Source: an uncultured Burkholderiales bacterium
Lineage (GTDB): Bacteria; Pseudomonadota; Gammaproteobacteria; Burkholderiales; Burkholderiaceae_C
DNA: 38,191 nucleotides
Direction: 5' to 3'
Assembly: GCA_937871935.1 (NCBI GenBank)
Contig: CALMQI010000198.1
Coordinates: forward strand, 1 to 38,191
Part shown: positions 23,808 to 31,714 of the stretch, one piece after another
Layout of the letters: the number at the start of each line of letters is the position of its first letter
Numbering within the stretch: the stretch's first letter is position 1
Translations under genes and position numbers: made by a program
The notes under the pieces: model-generated
What the model was told of the DNA's origin: nothing
The model's input: the letters and a program-made list of their open reading frames with translations, nothing else
Databases searched by the model: none

Positions 23808-24971
23808 TCAGCGCTCTCCGCCGGTGGTCAACCCCTTGTTGGGGTTGATCAAGTACTTTGAACCCGTTGCGCGCTGCCCATACACCGCAATCCGTTCCGG
23901 CAGCAGGGCCTCGGCCAGCGACAGTTCGCCCGCATAGTGGCTGGCGAAGGTGGTCTTCAGTTCAGCGGCGACGCGCCGCTTCAGGCCTTGCGCGGCGTCA
24001 GTGCCGATGCGCTGCAGGAACGGGGTGAGCAACCAGCCGCCCATGCCCCAGGCTAGGCCAAAGTTGCGGACAAGTGTGGTGGGCCTCGTGTCCAGCCCGC
24101 CATAGATGTAGACCTGCTTGTGGGTGGTCGACCCATAGCGGCTGAATGTTTTGGCAGCCTTGTTCAGGGCCGCTTCCATGCAGCCGAGGATCTGGCCGGC
24201 GAGGGGCCCACCGCCTGTGGCATCAAAGGCTATCGTTGCGCCTGTTGCCACCAACGCATCGGTGAGGTCGGAGACAAAGCTGGGGGCGCTGGTATCGCAC
24301 ACGTGGGCTGCGCCCATCGCCCTGAGCAACGCGGCCTGTTCGGGTTTGCGCACGATGTTCACCAGCGCAATGCCGTCGGCCCGGCAGATGCGGTTGAGCA
24401 TCTGGCCCAGGTTCGATGCTGCCGCGGTGTGCACCAGGGCGCGATGGCCTTCCATCCGCATCGTCTCGACCATGCCCAGCGCCGTCAGCGGGTTGACGAA
24501 GCTGGATGCCGCTTCGACCGGTGTCGTGCCCTGTGGCAAGACCAGGCACAGGTCCAGGTCGACATCGCGGAATTGCGCATACATCGCGCCGCCGCGAACG
24601 GCAACTGTCTGGCCCAGCAGCGCCTGAGCTGAGGCCGAGCTGCCCGCAGCGACCACCACACCGGCGCCCTCGTTGCCCACGGGCAGTGGCGTGTTCAGGC
24701 GTGCGGTCAGGCCCGCTATGGCTGACGCGGGGATCGGGGCCCTGGCGACAGCTTGCTCTGGTCTGCCCGAGCTCTTGAATGCATCGATGTCGGCGCTTGC
24801 AAACAGCAGCCCCATGTCCGACGGGTTGATGGGTGCTGCTTCCATGCGCACCCTGACGTCGTTTGGCCCCAGTGGTGCCAAGGCCACGCGCTGAAGCGCC
24901 AACTCCAGTTCACCGCTGGACTTGACCTGGGAGGTGAGCTGGAGGCTGAAGAGGGGGGTGTCCATGTTCAT
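23808..24971 (-). CDS. MDR-superfamily (zinc-type alcohol dehydrogenase/quinone reductase-like) oxidoreductase
   Basis: A 387-residue medium-chain reductase. The GroES-like part includes ALAPLGPNDVRVRMEAAPIN and LPVGNEGAGVVVAAG, and the nucleotide-binding part includes HRALVHTAAASNLGQMLNRI. The usual glycine-rich GxGxxG turn is replaced by AAASNLG, as in quinone-reductase-like members, and the catalytic zinc ligands are not obvious. These enzymes reduce enones or quinones, or oxidise alcohols, with NAD(P)H. Start ATG 24971 (MNMDTPLFS) is chosen; longer frames run into operator E. It is followed directly by the broken aldo/keto reductase gene and is divergent from the acyl-CoA ligase gene. Together these suggest reductive trimming of an intermediate, without naming it. 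Confidence 0.85.
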   Translation of the reverse strand: MNMDTPLFSLQLTSQVKSSGELELALQRVALAPLGPNDVRVRMEAAPINPSDMGLLFASADIDAFKSSGRPEQAVARAPIPASAIAGLTARLNTPLPVGNEGAGVVVAAGSSASAQALLGQTVAVRGGAMYAQFRDVDLDLCLVLPQGTTPVEAASSFVNPLTALGMVETMRMEGHRALVHTAAASNLGQMLNRICRADGIALVNIVRKPEQAALLRAMGAAHVCDTSAPSFVSDLTDALVATGATIAFDATGGGPLAGQILGCMEAALNKAAKTFSRYGSTTHKQVYIYGGLDTRPTTLVRNFGLAWGMGGWLLTPFLQRIGTDAAQGLKRRVAAELKTTFASHYAGELSLAEALLPERIAVYGQRATGSKYLINPNKGLTTGGER

Positions 24972-25050
24972 GTGATGAGTCAAGGGATGTTTTCGAACCG
25001 GCGCGGTTTTGGCTGCGACCGCAGTCTGGCGCCGTCCAGGGCGACACACC

Positions 25051-25064
25051 ATCACATGTGCGAT
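25051..25064. promoter_or_regulatory. Operator copy E of the shared 14-bp inverted repeat
   Basis: The sequence is ATCACATGTGCGAT, the only copy in the divergent region between the MDR gene (start 24971) and the ligase gene (start 25115). It is 79 bp from the first start and 50 bp from the second, so one site could control both directions. Confidence 0.75.
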
Positions 25065-25114
25065 GGCACTGCCCCGATTGCTTTGGGACCATCAACTGAC
25101 ACCACCCCCCGCCC

Positions 25115-26833
25115 ATGAACGAGCGCCTTCCGCCCCACTTTGCACACTGGCCACCGGGGCTGCCGCGGCATCTGACCGTGCCGCAGACGCACCTGTTCTA
25201 CAACGCGGAAGTCTCGGCAAAGCGCTTTGCGGACAAGCCTTTCGTCATCTTCTACGACACGCCGCTCAGCTTTGCCGAGTTCCAGCGCGACGCTGAACGT
25301 CTTGCCGGTTGGTTGCAGCGCGTGGCGCAGGTACGGCCCGGCGACCGTGTGCTGCTGGACATGCACAACAGCCCGCAGTGGCTGCTGGCCTATTACGGCA
25401 TCCTGCGTGCCGACGCGGTGGTGGTGCCGGTCAACCCGATGAACCGCACCGACGAACTGCGTCACTACGTGGCCGATACCGGCGCTTCGGTGGCCTTCGT
25501 GGCGCAGGACCTGCTGGCCCAGTTGCAGCCGCTGCTTGCCCCGCCCGGCAGTGAACCGCCTGGCCTGCAGCGCATCGTCGTTGCCGCCTACAGCGACTGG
25601 CTGCGCGCGCCCACCAGCCTGGCCGTGCCTGCGTTTGTGTCGGCGCCACGCGTGTCGCTGGCTGGCCAGGGGCTCACCTCGTGGCAGGAGGTGATGGATA
25701 CCGACCTCGAGCCTGGCCCGATGTGCGCCGGGCCCGACGACCTGGCTGTGATGCCCTACACGTCGGGCACCACCGGCCAGCCCAAGGGTTGCATGCATAC
25801 GCACCGCAATGTGATGTGCACAGCGGCCACCAGCGCCCAGTGGCTGGGCCGCACGCAAGACGCGGTGGCCTTGTCGGTGCTGCCGCTGTTTCACGTCACC
25901 GGCATGGTGGGGGGCATGAACTCGTTGCTGCTCATCGGCGCCACCCAGGTGCTTCTGCCGCGCTGGGACCGCGACGCCGCTGCAGAGTGCATCGCGCGCT
26001 ACCGCGTCACCACCTGGCAGACCACCACCACCATGGTCATCGACTTTCTAGCCAACCCGCGCCTGGGCGAATTCGATCTGTCCAGCCTGGCCAGCATCCG
26101 GGGTGGCGGCGCGGCCATGCCCCCCGCGGTGTCAGAGAAGCTGAAGCTGACCACCGGGCTGGACTTCATCGAAGGTTATGGCATGACCGAGACGATGGCC
26201 GGCGGCGCCGTCAACCCGCCGCACCGGCCCAAGCCGCAATGCCTGGGCATACCGACCTTCGATGTGGATGCGCGCGTGGTGGACCCCAGCACCCTGTGCG
26301 AACTGCCGCAGGGCGAGTCGGGTGAGATCGTGCTGAACGGTCCGCAACTGATGCTGGGCTACTGGCGCCAGCCTGAAGCCACGCGCGACGCCTTCATCGA
26401 GCTGGACGGCAAACGCTTCCTGCGCACCGGTGACCTGGGTCATGTGGACAGCGACGGCTACCTGTTCATGACCGATCGGATCAAGCGCATGATCAACGCG
26501 GCGGGCTTCAAGGTATGGCCGGCGGAAGTGGAGGCTCTGATGTACCGGCATCCGGCGATTGAAGAGGTGTGCATCATCGGCGCCCGTGACGCGCGCCGTG
26601 GTGAAACGGTGAAGGCCATCGTGGTGCTGCGGCCCGATCAACGCGGCCGGGTCACCGGGCAAGACATCATCGACTGGGCGCACGCCCAGATGGCCGCCTA
26701 CAAGCGTCCGCGACTGGTTGAATTTGTCGATGCGCTACCCAAGTCCGGCAGTGGCAAGGTGATGTGGCGCGAACTGCACGACTTGCAGGCTGCGCGTGAT
26801 CAACAGCTGCCACCAACCGGTGCGCCCCAGTGA
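25115..26833 (+). CDS. AMP-dependent acyl-CoA synthetase/ligase
   Basis: A 572-residue class I adenylate-forming enzyme, which activates a carboxylic acid with ATP and joins it to CoA. Motifs in order: the phosphate loop YTSGTTGQPKGCMHTHRNV (about residue 214), the acyl-pocket helix region VLPLFHVTGMVGGMNS, YGMTETMAGGAVNPPH (about 352), and the C-terminal hinge RTGDLGHVDSDGYLFMTDR. The catalytic lysine is near the end in SGSGKVMWRELHD. The family covers fatty, aryl and cinnamate-type acids; the pocket does not tell which. It is first in an operon with a Bug protein and an SDR, under operator E, and is the likely entry step that makes the CoA ester used by the two acyl-CoA dehydrogenases. Confidence 0.92.
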   Translation: MNERLPPHFAHWPPGLPRHLTVPQTHLFYNAEVSAKRFADKPFVIFYDTPLSFAEFQRDAERLAGWLQRVAQVRPGDRVLLDMHNSPQWLLAYYGILRADAVVVPVNPMNRTDELRHYVADTGASVAFVAQDLLAQLQPLLAPPGSEPPGLQRIVVAAYSDWLRAPTSLAVPAFVSAPRVSLAGQGLTSWQEVMDTDLEPGPMCAGPDDLAVMPYTSGTTGQPKGCMHTHRNVMCTAATSAQWLGRTQDAVALSVLPLFHVTGMVGGMNSLLLIGATQVLLPRWDRDAAAECIARYRVTTWQTTTTMVIDFLANPRLGEFDLSSLASIRGGGAAMPPAVSEKLKLTTGLDFIEGYGMTETMAGGAVNPPHRPKPQCLGIPTFDVDARVVDPSTLCELPQGESGEIVLNGPQLMLGYWRQPEATRDAFIELDGKRFLRTGDLGHVDSDGYLFMTDRIKRMINAAGFKVWPAEVEALMYRHPAIEEVCIIGARDARRGETVKAIVVLRPDQRGRVTGQDIIDWAHAQMAAYKRPRLVEFVDALPKSGSGKVMWRELHDLQAARDQQLPPTGAPQ

Positions 26834-26897
26834 CCGCCTTTTCTGCGCGCCAAGGCGCCCCGTCGCAAACGCCCGTGCGGCCAATCGGAGAGTCTTG

Positions 26898-27890
26898 ATG
26901 CCCGACGTTTCGTTCCCCAGCAGCTTCAGCGCCATGCGCCGCTGGTTGTTCCCGGCCATCGCTGCCGGCTTGACTTGCACGGCGCTCGGCGTCCATGCGC
27001 AGGGCTTCCCGAACAAACCCATCACCTTGGTTGTGCCCTACGGCGCGGGTGGTCCGACCGACGTGCAGATGCGAGCCCTGGCCGCCGCCGCAGCCAAGGA
27101 CTTGGGGCAGCCCATCGTGATCAACAACATGCCGGGCGTGGGCGGCACCCTCGGCCCGGCCACCATGGCGCGCGCGGCTGCGCCCAATGGGTACACGGTG
27201 GGTGTGGTGGTGGGCAGCCTGTTCAGGCTGCCGCACCTGCAGAAGGTGGACTACCACCCGGTCAATGACTTCAGCTACATCATCGGCCTGACCGGCTACA
27301 CCTATGGCGTGGCGGTCTCGGCCGAAGCCCCCTGGAAGTCCCTGGCCGAGCTGATGGCCGACGCGAGGCGGCGCCCCGGCGAGATCTCCGTCGGCTCGTC
27401 GGGGCGCGCAACGGCCGGGCACATCATGATCGAAAAGCTGGCGCTCGCCGCTGGCGTGAAGTTCAACTTCGTGCCGTACAAGGGTGCGTCAGACATGATG
27501 CCGGCGATGCTGGGCCGCCACCTCGACGTCTGGGCCGATGGGGGCTTCGGGACCGGCGTGGATGCGGGAAAACTGCACCTGCTTGCGACCGCAGGCGATG
27601 CGCGCGAGGCCCGTTGGCCTGCCGCCCCGACCTTGAAGGAACTGGGTTACGACGTGGTGATCAATTCGCCGTTTGGCTTGGCCGGCCCCAAGGGCATGGA
27701 CAAGGCGGTGGTGCAGGTGCTGCACGACGCCTTCAAGAAGGCCATGGTGGACCCGACCTTCCTCAAGGCGCTGGAGGCCAGCAGCCAGCCGGTGATGTAC
27801 ATGAGCAGCGCCGAGTACAGCAAGTTCGCCGCGGAAACCTTTGAACGGGAGCGTCGGTTTGTGCAGGAACTCAAGCTCAAGCTGGAATAG
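26898..27890 (+). CDS. Bug-family (TctC-like) periplasmic solute-binding protein, second copy
   Basis: A 330-residue secreted protein. The start at 26898 is preferred because GGAG sits seven bases upstream and it gives a twin-Arg-free signal peptide with a hydrophobic core (LFPAIAAGLTCTALG) ending VHAQ. The mature chain opens FPNKPITLVVPYGAGGPTD and includes INNMPGVGGTLGPATMARAA, NGYTVGVVVG, GEISVGSSGRATAGHIMIEK and FVPYKGASDMMPAMLG, all typical. It lies between the acyl-CoA ligase gene and an SDR gene in one operon. It differs considerably from the Bug protein at 18892, so the cluster has two different periplasmic capture proteins, again without a visible TctAB partner. Confidence 0.92.
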   Translation: MPDVSFPSSFSAMRRWLFPAIAAGLTCTALGVHAQGFPNKPITLVVPYGAGGPTDVQMRALAAAAAKDLGQPIVINNMPGVGGTLGPATMARAAAPNGYTVGVVVGSLFRLPHLQKVDYHPVNDFSYIIGLTGYTYGVAVSAEAPWKSLAELMADARRRPGEISVGSSGRATAGHIMIEKLALAAGVKFNFVPYKGASDMMPAMLGRHLDVWADGGFGTGVDAGKLHLLATAGDAREARWPAAPTLKELGYDVVINSPFGLAGPKGMDKAVVQVLHDAFKKAMVDPTFLKALEASSQPVMYMSSAEYSKFAAETFERERRFVQELKLKLE

Positions 27891-27899
27891 CGTCTGACC

Positions 27900-28667
27900 A
27901 TGAACCCATTGCATGTGAACAACCTGGACGGTCGGGTGGCGATCGTCACGGGTTCGGGCCAGAACATCGGACGCGCCATCGCCCGCCGCCTGGCCGAGGC
28001 CGGCTGCGCGGTGGTGGTCAATGGAGCAAATTCCCAGGACAGGGTCGACGCTGTTGTGCGGGAGATCAAGGAAGCGGGTGGCCGAGCCATCGGCGTCATG
28101 GCCGACGTGAGTGACGCCCAGCAGGTGGGCCGGCTCGTCGAAGAAACACGTGCTGCTTTTGGCCGCGTCGACATCGCGATCTCCAATGTCGGCAGACGGC
28201 TGCACAAGCCCTTTGAGACGATTTCCATCGAGGATTGGGACTGGGCGATCCGCACCAACCTGTCGTCCTGCTTCTACCTGGCGCACCATGTGGTGCCCTT
28301 GATGCGCGAAAGCGGCTGGGGACGCATCATCCATGTGTCAGGCTACGACGGCTTCACCGGCCACCTGGTCAACCGCGCCTACAACATTGCAGCCAAGTCC
28401 GGCATGCACGGATTTTCGAAAGCGCTGGCCAAGGAGTTGGGCCCCTGCGGCATCACCGCCAACACCATCGTGCCCGGCGCCATCGACACCGAACGGGACT
28501 GGTCGCAGTACCCTGCTGCCGCTGTCGAAGATGTGCGCAAGCGCATTCCGGTGCAGCGCTGGGGACACGTGGACGATCTGGCTTATGCATGCCTGTACCT
28601 GTGCACGACAGGGGGTTTCGTCAATGGCCAGGCACTGCACCTGAATGGCGGCGAATACATGTTCTAG
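27900..28667 (+). CDS. SDR-family protein with a displaced catalytic tyrosine
   Basis: A 255-residue protein of the short-chain dehydrogenase fold with cofactor motif TGSGQNIG at residues 17-24 and a D-V segment at 69-70. The usual NNAG reads SNVG (95-98). The active-site serine is Ser147 (HVSGYDG), but the YxxxK motif is absent. The sequence is RAYNIAAKSG, with Lys166 preceded at the -4 position by Asn162 and Tyr161 one residue further away. Similar RAHN-type SDRs exist, to my recollection, so this may be a family with altered chemistry or a different proton donor. It follows the Bug gene by 9 bp and converges on the CitE-like gene with 9 bp between stops. Its natural reaction is open. Confidence 0.87.
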   Translation: MNPLHVNNLDGRVAIVTGSGQNIGRAIARRLAEAGCAVVVNGANSQDRVDAVVREIKEAGGRAIGVMADVSDAQQVGRLVEETRAAFGRVDIAISNVGRRLHKPFETISIEDWDWAIRTNLSSCFYLAHHVVPLMRESGWGRIIHVSGYDGFTGHLVNRAYNIAAKSGMHGFSKALAKELGPCGITANTIVPGAIDTERDWSQYPAAAVEDVRKRIPVQRWGHVDDLAYACLYLCTTGGFVNGQALHLNGGEYMF

Positions 28668-28676
28668 GGCAAGTGA

Positions 28677-29555
28677 CTAGGCCGTGCGCGCGTGGATCGC
28701 GAGCAAGCGCAAGGCCTGCTCGAAGTGCAGCCGCTCGACCATGCGGCCGTCCAGGTTGACCACGTTCGAGGCCGCATGCTGGGGGTCCGAGAAGACGGCC
28801 ACGATGCGGTGTGCTTCCTCCACAGCCTCGGGCGATGGTGAGAAGTGGCGGTTGGCGGGCTCCACCTGGCTGGGGTGGATCAGCGTCTTGCCGTCGAAGC
28901 CCATCTTCATGCTCTGGGCGGTCTCGAGTTCGAAGCCCGGCTGATCGCGGAAGTTGTTCCAGACGCCGTCCAGCACCGACACACCACGGCGCTTGGCCAC
29001 CAGCACGATGTTCATCAACCAGGGCATCAGGTAGATGCGTCCGTCGCCGGCACACACACCTGTTTCCTTGGCGATGTCGTTGGTGCCGACGACCAGGCAG
29101 GTCAGTTGTGGTTGCAGGCCTGCACCGGCCTGGACGATGCTGTCCAGCGCCGCAATGCCCGCTGCGGTCTCCACCATGGCCCACAGCTGGGTGAGGGCAG
29201 GGACGCCCAGGCGTGCCGCGCGCCTGGCGAAGTCTTGCAGCTGTTCGGCGCGGTTCACCTTGGGCACGAGCATCGCATCAGGCTGGCAGCGTGCCACCGC
29301 TTCAAGATCAGGTTCGATGTCGGCCGTGTTCAGTGCATTGACGCGGATCACGGCTTCGGTGCCGGGCAGGCGGTGCTCGGCCAGATGGGTGGCCAGCGCT
29401 GCGCGGGCGTCCGCTTTGGCCGTCGGTGCCACGGCGTCTTCCAGGTCAAAGACGATGGCGTCGGCGCCCAGTGTCCACGCCTTGGCCATGGCGCGGGCGT
29501 TGCTGGCTGGCACGTAGAGCACGGAGCGACGCAGGCGAAGAGGGGATGCAGACAT
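28677..29555 (-). CDS. CitE/HpcH-family CoA-ester lyase
   Basis: A 292-residue TIM-barrel enzyme of the citrate-lyase-beta family, which includes malyl-CoA and citramalyl-CoA lyases and thioesterases. Family marks are RRSVLYVPASNARAM (about residue 9 on), IVFDLEDAVAPTAK with the metal-binding acids, VIRVNALNT, and VETAAGIAALDSIV, which provides a glutamate of the metal site. GFDGKTLIHPSQVEPANRHF near the C-terminus is characteristic. It would cleave a beta-hydroxyacyl-CoA to an acyl-CoA and a 2-oxo acid, or do the reverse condensation. It is divergent from the biotin-carboxylase operon, with operator F between them, so a carbon-carbon lyase and a carboxylase are probably co-regulated. Start ATG 29555 is chosen because it immediately precedes the conserved first strand. 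Confidence 0.9.
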   Translation of the reverse strand: MSASPLRLRRSVLYVPASNARAMAKAWTLGADAIVFDLEDAVAPTAKADARAALATHLAEHRLPGTEAVIRVNALNTADIEPDLEAVARCQPDAMLVPKVNRAEQLQDFARRAARLGVPALTQLWAMVETAAGIAALDSIVQAGAGLQPQLTCLVVGTNDIAKETGVCAGDGRIYLMPWLMNIVLVAKRRGVSVLDGVWNNFRDQPGFELETAQSMKMGFDGKTLIHPSQVEPANRHFSPSPEAVEEAHRIVAVFSDPQHAASNVVNLDGRMVERLHFEQALRLLAIHARTA

Positions 29556-29617
29556 GAGCGCTTGATTCCGGTGCAGACAACAGGGCTTGATTGCACGGGA
29601 TTCCCCCGTGGCGATCC

Positions 29618-29631
29618 ATCGCATACGTGAT
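29618..29631. promoter_or_regulatory. Operator copy F of the shared 14-bp inverted repeat
   Basis: The sequence is ATCGCATACGTGAT, which on the minus strand equals copy A. It lies 63 bp upstream of the CitE-like gene and 95 bp upstream of the biotin-carrier gene, so one site serves both directions. Confidence 0.75.
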
Positions 29632-29725
29632 TCAAAGCCCGCCGTCGCTACCGGAACATGCACGCATCCAGCCGATCCATGGGTTCCGGCTTCTTTGCGG
29701 ACGCTTTCGACTTTGGAGTTACTTG

Positions 29726-30298
29726 ATGACGCTCTCTCACCAGGATGTACGCAACATACTCAGCGTCCTCGACCATGCGGAGCATCTGGAGTCGATTGAT
29801 CTGAGGATCGGGGACTTCCAACTGCAGGCGCGCAAGGCCGGGGCACTGCGGCCCGAAACGGGCGCGGCGGCGGGGTGGGCGGCGCAGCAGGGCGCGCGGC
29901 CGGAACTTACCAGCGCTGCAATCACCGGAGCGACGCCTGTCGCTACGTCTGGCACAACACACGCAACGCCGGTCGAGGTGCCGGCAGCAATGGCTTCCGC
30001 CCATGCAGAGGCGCTCGCGCCACCGCAGCAGCCCGACATTCCAGCAGGCGTAGTCACCGTATGTGCGCCGATGCTGGGCACCTTCTACAGCAGGCCCAGT
30101 CCGGATCAGCCGCCGTTTGTCAGCGAGGGCACGGCTGTTCAAGCCGACGACACGGTCGGGCTTGTCGAGGTGATGAAGATGTTCAACTCGATCAAGGCCG
30201 GCGTGTCGGGAACGGTGCGGCGCATCGTCGCGCAAAGTGGCAAGCCGGTGCAGCAGGGTCAGACCTTGCTGTTGATCGAGCCCACCGAGCAGGCCTGA
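29726..30298 (+). CDS. Biotin carboxyl carrier protein (AccB-like)
   Basis: A 190-residue carrier that holds biotin on a lysine and swings it between carboxylase active sites. The C-terminal biotinyl domain (about 108-188) has the acetyl-CoA-carboxylase-type thumb region SPDQPPFVSEGT and the attachment motif VEVMKMFNSIKAG with Lys151; the canonical form is EAMKMMNEI. An Ala/Pro-rich linker spans about 40-107. Start ATG 29726 is supported by GGAG seven bases upstream (29715-29718). It is the first gene of a long operon: carrier, biotin carboxylase, two carboxyltransferase-like genes, then ABC permeases and a binding protein. It is separate from the carboxylase gene by only 3 bp. The partner genes argue against it being the housekeeping acetyl-CoA carboxylase carrier. 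Confidence 0.92.
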   Translation: MTLSHQDVRNILSVLDHAEHLESIDLRIGDFQLQARKAGALRPETGAAAGWAAQQGARPELTSAAITGATPVATSGTTHATPVEVPAAMASAHAEALAPPQQPDIPAGVVTVCAPMLGTFYSRPSPDQPPFVSEGTAVQADDTVGLVEVMKMFNSIKAGVSGTVRRIVAQSGKPVQQGQTLLLIEPTEQA

Positions 30299-30301
30299 GC
30301 C

Positions 30302-31714
30302 ATGCGCCGGCCCTTCTCTGTCCCGATGGCCAAACACGACATCCGCCGTGTCTTTGTGGCCAATCGTGGGGAGATTGCGGTGCGCGTGATCCGCGCCTGC
30401 CGCGCGCTGGGTATCGAGGCGGTGTTGGGCGTGTCAGAGGCCGACGTCTCCACGCTGGGTGCGCAGATGGCCGACAAGGCGGTGGTCATCGGCCCGCCGT
30501 CGGCGAGCGAGAGCTACCTGCAGGCGGACAAGATCGTGGCGGCCGCGTTGGCCACGGACTGCGACGCCATCCACCCGGGGTACGGCTTCCTGTCTGAACG
30601 GGCTTCTTTCGTGCGGGCCTGCCAGCAAGCGGGCCTGGTGTTCATCGGCCCCTCGCCTGAGGCGATGGAAGCGATGGGGGACAAGCTCACCGCCGTGACG
30701 CTGGCTCAAAAGGCGGGTGTGCCGCGGGTTCCGGGGTCGGGTGCGCTGCAGGGCCTGGCGCATGCCAAGCCGTTGGCGGCGGGCATCGGCTATCCCGTGT
30801 TGATCAAGGCCACGGCAGGCGGCGGCGGGCGGGGGATGCGGGTCGTACGCGACGAAACCGAACTCGCAGCCGCGATGGCTTCGGCCACCAGCGAATCGCT
30901 GGCTGCATTTGGTGACGCCACGGTGTACCTGGAAAAGTTCATCGAAAAGGCGCGCCACATCGAGATCCAGATCATGGCCGACGCACACGGCCATGTGGTG
31001 CATCTGGGTGAGCGCGAGTGCTCGACGCAGCGGCGCCACCAGAAATTGATCGAAGAGGCGCCTTCGCCCTGCCTCACGCCGGCCATGCGGCGCGCGATGG
31101 CCGACTGTGCGGTGAAGCTGGTCCGCCATGCGGGCTACTGTGGCGCCGGCACGGTGGAGTTTGTGCTGGATGAGCGGGGCGGTGGGTTCTACTTCCTGGA
31201 GATGAACACGCGCATCCAGGTGGAGCACCCGGTGACCGAAATGGTCACGGGCATCGACCTGGTTGCAGAGCAGATTCGGGTGGCCTGCGGGCTGCCCCTG
31301 TCCTTCACGCAGGCGCAGGTTTGTTTGCAGGGGCATGCGATTGAATGCCGCATCAATGCCGAAGATCCGGACCAGAACTTCCGCCCCTGTCCCGGCCTGA
31401 TCACCAGCTGGGCCGTACCCACAGGCGAGGGCATCCGCTTCGACAGCCACGCGTTCGCGGGCTACACGGTGCCACCGGACTACGACTCCCTCATCGGCAA
31501 GTTGATCGTTCACGCCCCCACCCGAGCACTGGCCATTGAACACATGCAGCACGCGCTGCGTGGCTTGAAGGTGCAGGGGATTGCCACCACGGCGCCGATG
31601 CATGCCGCCGTGCTGGACCACCCGGCGTTCAAAAGCGGGTTGGTGACGACACGTTGGGTCGAAGACAGCTTCTTGCCGAGGGACCGCCCGTGCGCACAAC
31701 GCGTATGCGCTTGA
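30302..31714 (+). CDS. Biotin carboxylase subunit (AccC-like)
   Basis: A 470-residue ATP-grasp enzyme that carboxylates biotin on the carrier with bicarbonate and ATP. The N-terminal domain opens RRVFVANRGEIAVRVIRACR. The glycine-rich ATP loop is KATAGGGGRGMRVV (about residue 169). Further marks are the HIEIQIMAD segment, LGERECSTQRRHQKLIEEAP and the catalytic-loop EMNTRIQVEHPVTE (about residue 299). The C-terminal domain contains GHAIECRINAEDP. Everything needed appears intact, so this half-reaction should work. The start is taken at 30302, 4 bp after the carrier stop; ATG 30326 (MAKHDIRR) is an alternative that lies closer to the conserved strand. The 3' end overlaps the next gene by 25 bp, implying translational coupling. 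Confidence 0.94.
   Translation: MRRPFSVPMAKHDIRRVFVANRGEIAVRVIRACRALGIEAVLGVSEADVSTLGAQMADKAVVIGPPSASESYLQADKIVAAALATDCDAIHPGYGFLSERASFVRACQQAGLVFIGPSPEAMEAMGDKLTAVTLAQKAGVPRVPGSGALQGLAHAKPLAAGIGYPVLIKATAGGGGRGMRVVRDETELAAAMASATSESLAAFGDATVYLEKFIEKARHIEIQIMADAHGHVVHLGERECSTQRRHQKLIEEAPSPCLTPAMRRAMADCAVKLVRHAGYCGAGTVEFVLDERGGGFYFLEMNTRIQVEHPVTEMVTGIDLVAEQIRVACGLPLSFTQAQVCLQGHAIECRINAEDPDQNFRPCPGLITSWAVPTGEGIRFDSHAFAGYTVPPDYDSLIGKLIVHAPTRALAIEHMQHALRGLKVQGIATTAPMHAAVLDHPAFKSGLVTTRWVEDSFLPRDRPCAQRVCA

Noticed and set aside
29726-31714. Housekeeping acetyl-CoA carboxylase accBC pair
   Set aside because: The pair is followed at once by carboxyltransferase-like and ABC transport genes and preceded by the cluster's operator, which suits a specialised carboxylase better.
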